A stretch of DNA of 64,000 nt. Origin: Bradyrhizobium liaoningense (GTDB lineage Bacteria; Pseudomonadota; Alphaproteobacteria; Rhizobiales; Xanthobacteraceae). The first letter of the stretch is position 1; each line of letters begins with the position of its first letter. Positions 28,445-37,371 of this stretch are shown piece after piece. The notes below the pieces were generated by a model. The model was not told where the DNA came from. It did not search any database and was given only the letters and a program-made list of their open reading frames with translations. Position numbers and translations under genes: made by a program. The stretch lies in contig NZ_JAFCJM010000034.1 in the NCBI RefSeq assembly GCF_018130955.1, positions 22,860-86,859 on the forward strand, read 5' to 3'.

Positions 28445-28900
28445 ATGTCGTCTGCCCTGATCCGTCCCGCGCGCCCGGACGAATATGACGAGATCGCGCG
28501 CGTGTGGATGGAGAGCTGGGTCTCGACCGGACTTGCCGAGGCCAGCAATTTCCTGCTCGCCAATCTTCGCGCGCGTATCAGGCGCGAGATCGAGGACGGC
28601 TGGAGCCTGTTCGTCGCCGACGACGATGGCACGATCGCGGCCATGCTGGCGCTGCATCTGCCACAACGTTATCTCGACCAGCTCTTCGTCGCCCCCGCCT
28701 GTCAGGGCCGCTCGCTCGGCCGGCAATTGCTGGCGTTCACCCGAACCCAACTGCCCGACGAAATCTATCTGCGCTGCGTGCGTGAGAACGAAAAAGCCTG
28801 GCGCTGGTACGAGCGCGAGGGTTTTGTGTTCGAGAAGGAGGAGGTCGCGACGGCGACCGGCTTCATGATGAAGTGCTATCGGTGGAAGAAGGCATCGTAA
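28445..28900 (+). CDS. GNAT-family N-acetyltransferase
   Basis: 151 residues, 15 bases after oxyR and probably in its operon. The acetyl-CoA-binding segment LFVAPACQGRSLGRQLLAF (about 80-98) has the Q/RxxGxG/A form, and the C-terminal EKAWRWYEREGFVFEKEE is the typical beta6-beta7 end. It belongs with the phosphinothricin-acetyltransferase-like small GNATs. The substrate is unknown. Confidence 0.85.
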   Translation: MSSALIRPARPDEYDEIARVWMESWVSTGLAEASNFLLANLRARIRREIEDGWSLFVADDDGTIAAMLALHLPQRYLDQLFVAPACQGRSLGRQLLAFTRTQLPDEIYLRCVRENEKAWRWYEREGFVFEKEEVATATGFMMKCYRWKKAS

Positions 28901-28973
28901 ATCCTCCGCTTGCGGAGACTGCCTGCACGCTCTAGTTTGCAGCTCCCGCCTCGTCAACTTTCACTCCCGAGCC

Positions 28974-29825
28974 ATGCTGCGCAGTTTCGCCGTCACCGCC
29001 GTCCTCGCATCATGTCTTGCGACGGCGGGCTGGGCTCAGTCACCCTCCACACCATCGGCATCCACGGCCACAGAGCCGGCCAAGCCTGCTGCGAAGAAGC
29101 AGGCGCCCAAGGCCAAACCTGCGGCGAACAAGCCTGCGGCAAGCAAACCGGCGGCGGCCGAAAGCGGCCCTTGCAGACTCGGCGTGATCTCGGTGATCGG
29201 CGAGCGCTATTCCGTCCAGAAGTTCGGGGTCACGATCTTCGAGAACGAAGCGACCGAGGTCCCCATCGACTGGGGTCTCGACGATCTCGTGTTCGCGCGG
29301 GTGCGCGCGGCAGCGGGTGGCGACCCCGGTGTCCGCAGGATCGCTTATCCCAAAGGAGCCTTCGCGCCCTTCTACAATCCGAAATCTCTGTTCATTCCCG
29401 ATCCCAGCGAGCGCCTGCCAACAATCGTCAAAAGCATCACACCAACTGCGAATTGCGAACGCTACCTCGTCGCGACCACTTTCAAGGGGGAGTTGCCGGG
29501 ATCCAAAATGGTGCTGAACGGCATCGGCGCGTACAATCAGGGCGTCGGATCGATCCTCCGTCATTCGCATTTGTTCGCCAATATCTCGATCACCCTGATC
29601 GACGGCCAAACCTATGAGCAGATCAAGCGCCCGTTCGTGAACTTCGGCATGAACCTGGCCGCAAGCATGCGATTGACCGAGGATCCGCTCAACAAGCTCG
29701 ACAATTCGCAGTTCCCCGACCCGCCTGCGGCCGCCTCGAGTAGCGCGGTCTTGCGGGAAAAGACGCGGGCGCTCGTGACCGACAGGCTCGACCGCGGGCT
29801 GCCCGGTTATCTCAAGGGAGAGTGA
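28974..29825 (+). CDS. Exported protein of unknown function with Ala/Lys/Pro-rich linker
   Basis: 283 residues. A signal peptide (MLRSFAVTAVLASCLATAGWA, cleavage after GWA) is followed by a low-complexity linker rich in Ala, Lys and Pro (about 25-62), then a globular domain starting GPCRLGVISVIGERYSVQKFG. Two cysteines remain in the mature domain (GPC and NCERY), perhaps a disulfide. The K/P/A linker could cross or bind the peptidoglycan. No known family is recognised. Confidence 0.75.
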   Translation: MLRSFAVTAVLASCLATAGWAQSPSTPSASTATEPAKPAAKKQAPKAKPAANKPAASKPAAAESGPCRLGVISVIGERYSVQKFGVTIFENEATEVPIDWGLDDLVFARVRAAAGGDPGVRRIAYPKGAFAPFYNPKSLFIPDPSERLPTIVKSITPTANCERYLVATTFKGELPGSKMVLNGIGAYNQGVGSILRHSHLFANISITLIDGQTYEQIKRPFVNFGMNLAASMRLTEDPLNKLDNSQFPDPPAAASSSAVLREKTRALVTDRLDRGLPGYLKGE

Positions 29826-29972
29826 CGAACTCGATTCGCAAGACTGTTCGAGTTGACCAAGATGTCGCTCGCGGAACACGCCGTTCGCCTAGGCGTAGTG
29901 CGTTGCGAATTCGAAGCAGACACGCAATGAATGGCACCCTGCTCGTCTCACGCCGATGAAAGGTCCCGCCCC

Positions 29973-30569
29973 ATGATCAAGCTCTACTGGTCGCCACGCT
30001 CGCGTTCGTTCTCGACGATCTGGCTGATGGAGGAGAGCGGGCTGCCCTATGAGCGCGTGCTGACTGATATCTCGACCGGCGCGCAGAAGGCGCCTGACTA
30101 TCTCAAGATCAATCCGATGGGCAAGGTGCCGGCGCTCTCCGACGGCGACGCCGCGCTCGGCGAAGCGGCTGCGATCTGCGCCTATATCGCCGACCGCTAT
30201 CCGGAGACAAAGCTTGCGCCAGATCTGACCGATCCGCGCCGCGCGCGCTATCTGCAATGGCTGTTCTTCTCGCCGACTTGCATCGAGCCCGCCATCATCC
30301 AGATCTTCACCAAGATCGAGGTGCCGACCTCGACGGCTGCATGGGGCAGCGCCACGCAGGTCTTCGACGTACTCGACGCGGCCCTCGCCAAGGGACCATG
30401 GATTCTGGGCGAGGAATTTTCCGCCGCCGACATCACGATCGGCTCAGGGCTGAATTTTGCCGTGCGGCTGTTCAAGATGGTGCCGTCGCGTCCAAGCTTT
30501 GACGCCTATATCGCGCGCTGCATGGCGCGGCCCGCGTTCCAGCGCGCGGAGAAGATCGCCGCGGGCTAA
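29973..30569 (+). CDS. Glutathione S-transferase family protein
   Basis: 198 residues from the ATG at 29973 (MIKLYWSPRSRSFSTIWLMEE); an upstream in-frame start at 29931 would add 14 unrelated residues. The thioredoxin-like N-domain shows the glutathione motif NPMGKVPALSDGDAALGEAAAICAYI (about 45-70) and the catalytic-position Ser in SPRSRS. The helical C-domain contains the N-capping box EEFSAADITIG. Cytosolic conjugation or peroxide detoxification is likely; the exact substrate is unknown. Confidence 0.9.
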   Translation: MIKLYWSPRSRSFSTIWLMEESGLPYERVLTDISTGAQKAPDYLKINPMGKVPALSDGDAALGEAAAICAYIADRYPETKLAPDLTDPRRARYLQWLFFSPTCIEPAIIQIFTKIEVPTSTAAWGSATQVFDVLDAALAKGPWILGEEFSAADITIGSGLNFAVRLFKMVPSRPSFDAYIARCMARPAFQRAEKIAAG

Positions 30570-30604
30570 TGCATGATCCTCGATTCGAGCCTGGCAAATT
30601 TAGG

Positions 30605-31228
30605 CTAGGCCCTTGAACCGCGCTGAATGACGGCTGCAAACTCTGCGACTCGTTTGCCGAGAGCACGGGCGGCCTCTAGTTTCTTGTCATCGATTCCAGG
30701 GGAATCAGGTCCGGTTGTTGCACTTGCGCCGTATGCGCCGAATGCGCCTCCGGCGCTAACTATCACCATTTGATTCATCAGCAGCGCAGCATGAATGGCC
30801 TGCATGGCCGTTTCTTTACCGTTAGAGATGGCTGCGCCCGTTACAAATGCGCCAGCCACCTTGTTCCGCATCTTGGCATCTCGGAACACGCCGAACTTCA
30901 GAAACCAATTGTCAAGAAACGCCTTGACCTCGCCTGACACGTTTCCAAAGTAGACTGGGGAGCCAACGATTACGGCGTCGGCTGACAGCAAGTCCTCTGT
31001 CGCCACATCGTTCACTCGTTTCAAGTCAACGGTCGTGTCCGCAACCGACTTGGCACCGTCTGAAACACCTTGGGCCATCTTTTCGGTGTTCCCAGTTACC
31101 GAGTGGTATGCGATCAACACCTTCACTTGACTGGCAGGCGCTTGCGCCTGACTCGATTTGCTGGCGAGAAGAACACTGGCGGCCAACGATGCCGCTCCCG
31201 CTTCCTTAAGGAAACTTCGCTTATCCAT
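30605..31228 (-). CDS. Exported flavodoxin-fold protein (WrbA/flavodoxin-like)
   Basis: 207 residues from the ATG at 31228. The N-terminus MDKRSFLKEAGAASLAASVL followed by LASKSSQAQA looks like a Tat-type signal in which the first Arg of the pair is Lys (K-R-S-F-L-K), with cleavage after QAQA. The mature part is a flavodoxin: phosphate loop YHSVTGNTEKMAQ (about 54-66), and flavin-ring loops at GSPVYFGNVSG and GAYGASATTGPD. FMN-binding quinone reductases of the WrbA type have this fold. Codon usage and base composition are less GC-rich than neighbouring genes, suggesting acquisition. Periplasmic location is inferred from the signal only. Confidence 0.8.
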   Translation of the reverse strand: MDKRSFLKEAGAASLAASVLLASKSSQAQAPASQVKVLIAYHSVTGNTEKMAQGVSDGAKSVADTTVDLKRVNDVATEDLLSADAVIVGSPVYFGNVSGEVKAFLDNWFLKFGVFRDAKMRNKVAGAFVTGAAISNGKETAMQAIHAALLMNQMVIVSAGGAFGAYGASATTGPDSPGIDDKKLEAARALGKRVAEFAAVIQRGSRA

Positions 31229-31540
31229 GACTTCCCTCCCGTCGGCTGGCGCCACGACTTTCCACGGCACAAAAAACTACGCCTGTTTCACGAACCTGAG
31301 GAGAGCGCTTTGCACTGAACGTCTCAATGGAACATCGCGTCGGTGCCGACATGCCGGCAAGTTGCGGCATTGCTGCGAGGCAGCATGCTTAGAGCCGGCG
31401 AGCCCAGGCAGAGCCGAAATAGTCTTAACCTAGGATGTTGCTGTTTCAATTGGGTCACAAGCCGTCGATGACGGCTGAGCGTGGCGACTTCCGCTTTACC
31501 CTGGGAAGGCGACGTTGAAGCGCCGCCGGCTGGCCGGCTC
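31229..31540. other. Intergenic gap, nothing recognised
   Basis: About 310 bases between the start of the exported flavodoxin gene and the 3' end of the autotransporter gene. It must include the flavodoxin promoter. Composition is lower in GC than the surroundings. I see no convincing ORF, hairpin or repeat. Confidence 0.4.
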
Positions 31541-33589
31541 TCAGAGCTTCACCTTGAAGACGGCAAAGCCGGATTGCTGCAGGAGACCGGAGGATGTCGC
31601 CTGCACGCCATATCTGACGCCGACATCGACCTTGTCGCTGGCGGCTGCGACAAGGCCGAGATTGGCCGAGTAGATCCACGGCGACAGGCCAAGCCCGCTG
31701 GTGACAAAGCTGCTGCCGCCACCTGAAAACGCCGAATTGATCTGCAATCCCTGATTCAGCGTGTTGTATCCGACGCCGGCGTCCGCCGTGAGATAGACCT
31801 GCTTGGCGAGCCGATAGAGGCTTTTCACTCCCGCCGTCACCGTCAGTTCGCGATAGACCTGCGAATCGACGTTGAGGCTGAACCCGCCGGCGCCGCTTTC
31901 CTGATAGGCGGCGGAGCGCACCTCGCCATAGTCCAGCCGCAGCGATGGCGTGAGTGTGAGATTGGCCGTAACCGGAATCTGCTTCCTGATCGCCGCGCCG
32001 GCGTGGCCGGTGTAGGAGCGATAGCGTGCCGTGGCGGTGTTGCCGATGAAGGTCAACGAGCGGCTTTCGCCATTGTCATTAAGTGCACCGTCGAGCTGGC
32101 CATCGAGCAGAAGGTCACGAGCGAGCGCGTAGGTGCCATAGAGTCCGATCTGGTAGGAATCGATCGCCAGGCGCTGGGGAATGGCATCGTCGCTGCCCGT
32201 GATGCTTTGATGCGAATAGGCAAACATGCCGCCAAGCATTGCGCGCGGCGATACCGTCGCGTCGACGCCGGCGGCAATGCCACCGCCGGAGGCGTTGTAG
32301 CCGGGCACGCCGTCGAGACCGCTTTGACTGACGACCCCGCCGAGGGGCTTCATCCAAAAGTGTCGCTCCGGCGCGACGCCGGGATTTAGGCCGCTGATGT
32401 CGTCGATGCGACCGGCCACGGCCTCTCGCAGCACGCGCTGGGTCGCATAGGTCGCCTGGGATGCGGCGCCGGTGAAAACCGGCAGGGTCTGATTGATCGC
32501 GGTCGAGAGGTTTTGGCCGGCGAGATTGTCGAGGGCCAGGAATCCCGAAGCCATCGAGCCGCTCCACCCGAGCGACGTCGTCGACATCAGATAAAGCTCA
32601 GCCGCGGCGCCGAGACCGACCCTGTTGTTCTGGGCGAGCAGCGTCTGCGCATAGGGCTGGATCAGCGACATGGTCGCCAATCCGCCCGTCGGATTGCCCG
32701 TCAGGTCGTAGGTCGAGACCAGCATCTGCGAACCGGATGCATCGCCGCTCGCCGCGCCATAGAGGCTCGTCAGCGTACCACGCGACAGCGTGTTGAAGAG
32801 AACGTTGCCTTCTGGCGTCACCGAGCCGAGCAAGGTGAAGGTGCCGCCGCCGCTTCCCGCGGGCGCGATGCCGGCGCCCCAGAAGTAGCCGTTCTGGTAG
32901 TTCGTGATGACGAAGCGTCCGGGCGTCGACGTGCCGAACATGGCGGGGCTGACGATCCGCCACGGCGTGCCCGAGGTCCACGCCCATTGCGGCACCGAAT
33001 TGGCCGGGACCGGTTGCGCGGCCGGCGGCGTGAAGGTGGCGGGATCGTAGGGCAGCATGTAGGCCCAATGCGTCACCAGGAGGCTGTCGCCGGTGATCAT
33101 CTGCATTTCCATCTCGGTGACGCCGTTGATGGATCGCATGTGGCCGAGGCCGACGGTCACGGCGCCGCCCGATGTCGGCGTGAACAGCATGGTGATCTGT
33201 CCGGCCGTCGTCACAAAACCCTGGAACGTCGACGTGTCGGTCAGAAGTGCCGGCCCCAACTTGAGCTGCGCCACGCTCGTCCCGGTGAATGATCCATTCG
33301 TCGCCGTGCCGATCGACCACAAGGTCTGATCGCCGATCGGAATTGGGTTTGAAAAGCCGCTCTTCGGCGACGCATAGGCCAGCAATTGCGCGGTCGGCAC
33401 GTACCAGTGGGTATTTGAAAGCGTCGGGTCCCAGATCGCCGATTGAGCCAGGACAGGCGAAGTGCCGCCGACCGCGACGGCGCAGGCCGCACAGGCCAGG
33501 GCCCCGGCACGAAGCGTCGCATGTCCCATCGGCAAGATCGCCCCCAAAGCTCCGATCGCATAGCGCAGACGCCACGCCATGGAAGCCAT
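31541..33589 (-). CDS. Autotransporter (type Va secretion) outer-membrane protein
   Basis: Up to 682 residues. A signal peptide region ends at SPVLAQS (cleavage after VLA). The start may be the ATG at 33589, or the ATG at 33529, which would give the compact signal MGHATLRAGALACAACAVAV. The passenger (about 50-400) is Gly/Thr/Ser-rich beta sequence. The C-terminal beta-barrel (about 415-682) shows alternating hydrophobic strands: HFWMKPLGGVVSQSG, ASGGGIAAGVDATVSP, SYQIGLYGTYALARD. It ends FAVFKVKL; the last residue is Leu and not the usual Phe/Trp. The passenger function is unknown; adhesion or an esterase-like role cannot be told apart. Confidence 0.85.
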   Translation of the reverse strand: MASMAWRLRYAIGALGAILPMGHATLRAGALACAACAVAVGGTSPVLAQSAIWDPTLSNTHWYVPTAQLLAYASPKSGFSNPIPIGDQTLWSIGTATNGSFTGTSVAQLKLGPALLTDTSTFQGFVTTAGQITMLFTPTSGGAVTVGLGHMRSINGVTEMEMQMITGDSLLVTHWAYMLPYDPATFTPPAAQPVPANSVPQWAWTSGTPWRIVSPAMFGTSTPGRFVITNYQNGYFWGAGIAPAGSGGGTFTLLGSVTPEGNVLFNTLSRGTLTSLYGAASGDASGSQMLVSTYDLTGNPTGGLATMSLIQPYAQTLLAQNNRVGLGAAAELYLMSTTSLGWSGSMASGFLALDNLAGQNLSTAINQTLPVFTGAASQATYATQRVLREAVAGRIDDISGLNPGVAPERHFWMKPLGGVVSQSGLDGVPGYNASGGGIAAGVDATVSPRAMLGGMFAYSHQSITGSDDAIPQRLAIDSYQIGLYGTYALARDLLLDGQLDGALNDNGESRSLTFIGNTATARYRSYTGHAGAAIRKQIPVTANLTLTPSLRLDYGEVRSAAYQESGAGGFSLNVDSQVYRELTVTAGVKSLYRLAKQVYLTADAGVGYNTLNQGLQINSAFSGGGSSFVTSGLGLSPWIYSANLGLVAAASDKVDVGVRYGVQATSSGLLQQSGFAVFKVKL

Positions 33590-33677
33590 CGCGCGCAGCC
33601 TGGGTCAGGAAGCAGAAAATCGTACCGGAGTCCGCCCCATATTTGTGGGAGGCGGCGAGGTCGGGACGCAGGAGGCC

Positions 33678-34475
33678 TCAATCCGCCTTCAGATTTTCCG
33701 GCTTCGGCTGCAGCACGATGTTGTAGCCGGAATCGACATAGTGGATCTCACCGGTCACGCCGCCCGAAAGATCAGACAACAGATACAGCGCCGAGCCGCC
33801 GAGCTCATCGAGCGTGACGCCGCGGCCGAGCGGCGAATGCTTCTGCTGGAAGGCGAACATCGCGCGCGCCTCGCCGATGCCGGAGCCGGCGAGCGTCCGC
33901 ACCGGACCCGCCGAGATCGCATTCACACGGATGCCTTTCGGTCCGAAATCGGTGGCGAGATAGCGCACAGATGCCTCCAGCGCCGCCTTGGCGACGCCCA
34001 TCACGTTGTAGTTCGGCATCGAGCGCTGAGAGGCACCATAGGTCAGCGTGATCATGGCGCCGCCGGCCGGCATCATCTCGGCCGCGCGCTTGGCGACCTC
34101 CGTGAAGGAGAAGCAGGAAATGACCATCGTGCGCGAAAAGTTCTCGCGGCTGGTGTCGGCGTAGCGGCCCTTCAGCTCGTTCTTGTCGGCAAAACCGATC
34201 GCATGGATCACGAAATCGAGCTGGCCCCATTTCGCGCGCAGCGCCGCGAAGGTGGCATCGACGCTGGCGATGTCCTCGACGTCGCAGGGCAGCACCAGCT
34301 CCACGCCGAGCTGCTCCGCCAGCGGCTTGACGCGCTTGCCCTGGGCGTCGCCCTGGAAGGTGAAGGCGAGCTCGGCGCCGTGGGCGTGCAACGTCTTCGC
34401 CATGCCCCAGGCAATCGAATGATCATTGGCGATGCCCATGATCAGACCGCGCTTGCCCTTCATCAAACCTTGCAT
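33678..34475 (-). CDS. fabI: Enoyl-[acyl-carrier-protein] reductase (NADH) FabI
   Basis: 265 residues from the ATG at 34475, with AGGAA seven bases upstream. The Rossmann fold begins GKRGLIMGIANDHSIAWG. Catalytic residues follow the FabI pattern Tyr-x6-Lys: Tyr156 and Lys163 (NYNVMGVAK), with Tyr146 in TLTYGAS. It performs the last reduction in each fatty-acid elongation cycle. It is the third gene of a fabA-fabB-fabI set on the minus strand, 132 bases after fabB. Confidence 0.96.
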   Translation of the reverse strand: MQGLMKGKRGLIMGIANDHSIAWGMAKTLHAHGAELAFTFQGDAQGKRVKPLAEQLGVELVLPCDVEDIASVDATFAALRAKWGQLDFVIHAIGFADKNELKGRYADTSRENFSRTMVISCFSFTEVAKRAAEMMPAGGAMITLTYGASQRSMPNYNVMGVAKAALEASVRYLATDFGPKGIRVNAISAGPVRTLAGSGIGEARAMFAFQQKHSPLGRGVTLDELGGSALYLLSDLSGGVTGEIHYVDSGYNIVLQPKPENLKAD

Positions 34476-34607
34476 CGTGGTTCCTATTATTCCGAGGTCA
34501 TCGCCCGACCTGATCGGGCGATCCAGTATTGCAGAGACGGTGACGGATACGGAGAAGCCGCGGCGTACTGGATGCCCGGCTTTCGCGGGGCATGACAGAA
34601 TCTGAGA

Positions 34608-35831
34608 TCACGCATCCAGCCGGCTGAACACCAGCGTGGCATTGGTGCCGCCGAAGCCGAAGGAGTTCGACAGCACGGTGCCGATTTTGACGTTGTCGAT
34701 CCGCTTGCGCACGATCGGCATGTCGGCGAACACGGGGTCGAGCTCCTGGATGTGCGCGCTCTCGCAGATGAAGCCGTTGTTCATCATCAGGAGCGAATAG
34801 ATCGCCTCCTGCACGCCGGTCGCGCCCAGCGAATGTCCCGTGAGCGCCTTGGTCGCCGAAATCGGCGGGCACTTTTCGCCGGTGCCGAACACCTTGCGCA
34901 GCGCCTCGATCTCCGGCGGATCGCCGGCCGGCGTCGAGGTGGCGTGCGGATTGATGTAGTCGACCTTTGTCTTCACGGTCGACAGCGCCATGCGCATGCA
35001 GCGCTCGGCGCCCTCGCCCGAAGGGGCGACCATGTCGTAGCCGTCAGACGTCGCGCCATAGCCGACGATCTCGCCGTAGATGCGCGCGCCGCGCGCCTTG
35101 GCATGCTCGAGCTCTTCCAGCACCAGCACGCCAGCACCGCCGGCAATGACAAAACCGTCGCGGTTGACGTCGTAAGGCCGCGACGCGGTCGCGGGCGTAT
35201 CGTTGTATTTCGAGGACATCGCGCCCATGGCGTCGAACAGCACCGACAGCGACCAATCGAGCTCCTCGCAACCGCCGGCGAAGATCACGTCCTGCTTGCC
35301 GATCTGGATGGTCTCGTACGCGTTGCCGACGCAATGGTTCGACGTGGCGCAAGCCGACGAGATCGAATAGTTGACGCCCTTGATCTTGAACCAGGTCGCC
35401 AGCGTCGCCGACGCCGTGGACGACATCGCCTTCGGCACCGCGAACGGTCCGACGCGCTTCGGTCCCTTGGTGCGGGTGATATCGGCGGATTCCACGATGG
35501 TCCGCGCCGACGGTCCGCCCGAGCCCATGATGATGCCGGTGCGGATGTTGGAGACTTCGTCGGGTCCGAGACCGGAATCCTGGATCGCCTGCTCCATCGC
35601 GATGTGATTCCACGCCGCGCCTTGTCCGAGGAAGCGCATCGCGCGCCGGTCGACAACCGTCGCCGGATCGATCGACGGCGCACCCTGCACCTGCGACCGG
35701 AAGCCGAGCTCGGCATATTTCTCCGCCCGCGAGATGCCTGACTTCGCCTCGTGAAGGCTCGCAAGCACTTCCTGGGTGTTGTTTCCGATGGACGAGACGA
35801 TGCCCATTCCGGTGACCACAACCCGCCTCAT
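34608..35831 (-). CDS. fabB: Beta-ketoacyl-ACP synthase I FabB
   Basis: 407 residues. The thiolase-fold catalytic triad is complete: Cys161 (SSACATSNH), His296 (NPHATSTPAGD) and His333 (TGHSLGATG). The position next to fabA marks it as the synthase that elongates the cis-3-decenoyl intermediate into unsaturated fatty acids. It acts in the cytoplasm. It is encoded 48 bases after fabA, so the two are co-transcribed. Confidence 0.96.
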   Translation of the reverse strand: MRRVVVTGMGIVSSIGNNTQEVLASLHEAKSGISRAEKYAELGFRSQVQGAPSIDPATVVDRRAMRFLGQGAAWNHIAMEQAIQDSGLGPDEVSNIRTGIIMGSGGPSARTIVESADITRTKGPKRVGPFAVPKAMSSTASATLATWFKIKGVNYSISSACATSNHCVGNAYETIQIGKQDVIFAGGCEELDWSLSVLFDAMGAMSSKYNDTPATASRPYDVNRDGFVIAGGAGVLVLEELEHAKARGARIYGEIVGYGATSDGYDMVAPSGEGAERCMRMALSTVKTKVDYINPHATSTPAGDPPEIEALRKVFGTGEKCPPISATKALTGHSLGATGVQEAIYSLLMMNNGFICESAHIQELDPVFADMPIVRKRIDNVKIGTVLSNSFGFGGTNATLVFSRLDA

Positions 35832-35879
35832 GACCGCCTCGCCCTAATCGTTGTCTTCTTCACGTGATCGCGCTTGTCG

Positions 35880-36401
35880 TTAGCCCAGCGACGTACCCTG
35901 CTTGAACAGGCCGACCTTCAGGTCCTTGGCGCGATAGATAATAGCGTCATCAACCGAAAGCCACCCGTCGGCGATACCCAACACCAGCTTCGAGCGCATC
36001 ACGCGCTTGATGTCGACGTTGTACACAACCTTGCGGGCCTCGGGCAGCACCTGGCCGCCGAACTTCAATTCGCTCAACCCCAGCGCGCGGCCGCGGCCCT
36101 CGCCGCCGATCCAGCCGAGGTAGAATCCAACCATCTGCCACAGCGCGTCCAGGCCGAGACAGCCGGGCATGACGGGGTCGTTCTTGAAATGGCAGCCGAA
36201 GAACCAGAGGTCCGGCTTCACATCGAGCTCGGCGCGCACCAGGCCCTTGCCGTATTCGCCGCCGGTCTCGGAAATTTCCGTGATGCGATCGAACATCAGC
36301 ATCGGCGGCAACGGCAACTGGGCATTGCCCGGGCCGAACATCTCGCCGCGGGCACAAGCCAGCAAATCCTCGTATTCGTAACCGTTACGCCGGTTGAGCA
36401 T
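35880..36401 (-). CDS. fabA: 3-hydroxydecanoyl-ACP dehydratase/isomerase FabA
   Basis: 173 residues, the standard length. The hot-dog fold active site is intact: His71 in FGCHFKNDPVMPG and Asp85 in LGLDALWQM, the same numbers as E. coli FabA. It introduces the cis double bond at the C10 stage. It is the first gene of fabA-fabB-fabI and is divergent from irr, with 325 bases between the start codons. Confidence 0.97.
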   Translation of the reverse strand: MLNRRNGYEYEDLLACARGEMFGPGNAQLPLPPMLMFDRITEISETGGEYGKGLVRAELDVKPDLWFFGCHFKNDPVMPGCLGLDALWQMVGFYLGWIGGEGRGRALGLSELKFGGQVLPEARKVVYNVDIKRVMRSKLVLGIADGWLSVDDAIIYRAKDLKVGLFKQGTSLG

Positions 36402-36726
36402 CAGTAGCCTCTATTCAAATCCCGATCGGGCGTATTTTGGCGAAATTGGCCCCCGTTTGGTAAGGGATTGCGCGCCACTCGCCGCTAACGGGCGCCAAGG
36501 CGGCCGTCAGGCCTGATTGCGCCAAAATCGGTTAAGCGGGACCGCGCGCTCTCTAACACAGGCCTTTCCGGCGTCAAAGCGCCCGCATAGGGTAAAATCA
36601 CCGCATCCGGCCCAATGTTCCCAATGAATTAGAACCACTCTAGTTGCGAGAAACTTGCATCTGCATCTTTCTCTTCTTATATTGCAAGGCGATAATGTCT
36701 CTCCACGCGTGCCCGAATTGTTGGAA
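36402..36726. promoter_or_regulatory. Divergent fabA/irr control region
   Basis: 325 bases without a gene. On the irr side lie the dyad TAGAACCACTCTA (36630-36642), the hexamers TGCGAG (36645-36650), TGCATC (36656-36661) and TGCATC (36662-36667), then a promoter -35 TTGCAT (36655-36660), 17 bases, -10 TATATT (36678-36683). On the fabA side AT-rich stretches near 36420-36440 could hold its promoter, but I do not see a clear one. Confidence 0.75.
36645..36683 (+). promoter_or_regulatory. irr promoter with overlapping Fur/Mur direct repeats
   Basis: -35 TTGCAT and -10 TATATT are separated by 17 bases. Two exact TGCATC repeats directly abut and cover the -35, with a degenerate third copy TGCGAG five bases upstream. 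B. japonicum Fur is reported to bind three imperfect TGCATC-like direct repeats in the irr promoter (from memory of the literature), and the fur gene itself is at 3224-3679. Confidence 0.8.
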
Positions 36727-37218
36727 ATGAGCGAGAACAACGCGCCCCATAACGACGAAACCGCCCTTTCCGCGTCCCTCCACCCGGGACGCCAGCCGGC
36801 ATTGACCGGTTGCCCATGGCACGACGTCAACGAAATGCTCCAGGCTGCCGGCCTTCGTCCGACGCGCCAGAGGATGGCGCTTGGCTGGCTGCTGTTCGGC
36901 AAGGGCGCCCGCCACCTCACGGCCGAAATGCTGTACGAGGAGGCCACCCTCGCCAAGGTTCCGGTGTCGCTCGCCACGGTCTACAACACGCTCAACCAGC
37001 TCACCGATGCGGGTCTGCTGCGCCAGGTCAGCGTCGACGGCACCAAGACCTATTTCGACACCAACGTCACGACGCATCACCACTATTATCTCGAGAACAG
37101 CCACGAGCTGGTCGACATCCCCGACCCCCATCTGGCGCTGTCGAAGATGCCGGACGTGCCGGAAGGTTACGAGATCGCACGCATCGACATGGTCGTGCGC
37201 CTGCGCAAGAAGCGCTGA
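36727..37218 (+). CDS. irr: Iron response regulator Irr
   Basis: 163 residues from the ATG at 36727 (MSENNAPHND), with TTGGA just upstream; the in-frame start at 36655 would add 24 residues and lies within the promoter. It carries the heme regulatory motif at Cys29-Pro30 (GCPWHD) and the triple histidine His117-119 (THHHYYL), the two features that make B. japonicum Irr heme-sensitive and degradable under iron sufficiency. The Fur-type winged helix spans about 40-105. Irr represses or activates iron and heme biosynthesis genes under iron limitation through ICE boxes. Its peroxide-triggered turnover links it to oxyR/katG in the same window. Confidence 0.97.
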   Translation: MSENNAPHNDETALSASLHPGRQPALTGCPWHDVNEMLQAAGLRPTRQRMALGWLLFGKGARHLTAEMLYEEATLAKVPVSLATVYNTLNQLTDAGLLRQVSVDGTKTYFDTNVTTHHHYYLENSHELVDIPDPHLALSKMPDVPEGYEIARIDMVVRLRKKR

Positions 37219-37282
37219 AGTTTTCAAACTGTTGAGTTTGTCGTCATGGCCGGGCTTGTCCCGGTCATTGTCGTTTCACGCC

Positions 37283-37363
37283 GTCATTCCGGGGCGGAGC
37301 GCAGCACCGAACCCGGAATCTCGAGATCCCGGGTTCGATGCTAACGCATCGCCCCGGGATGAC
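37283..37363. repeat. Palindromic intergenic repeat, family B copy 2
   Basis: GTCATTCCGGGGC at the left, GCCCCGGGATGAC at the right, with CCGGAATCTCGAGATCCCGG at its centre, itself palindromic. Same family as 4452-4534 and 55891-55927. It lies between convergent irr and the SH3 gene. Confidence 0.87.
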
Positions 37364-37371
37364 CCTTCGGG

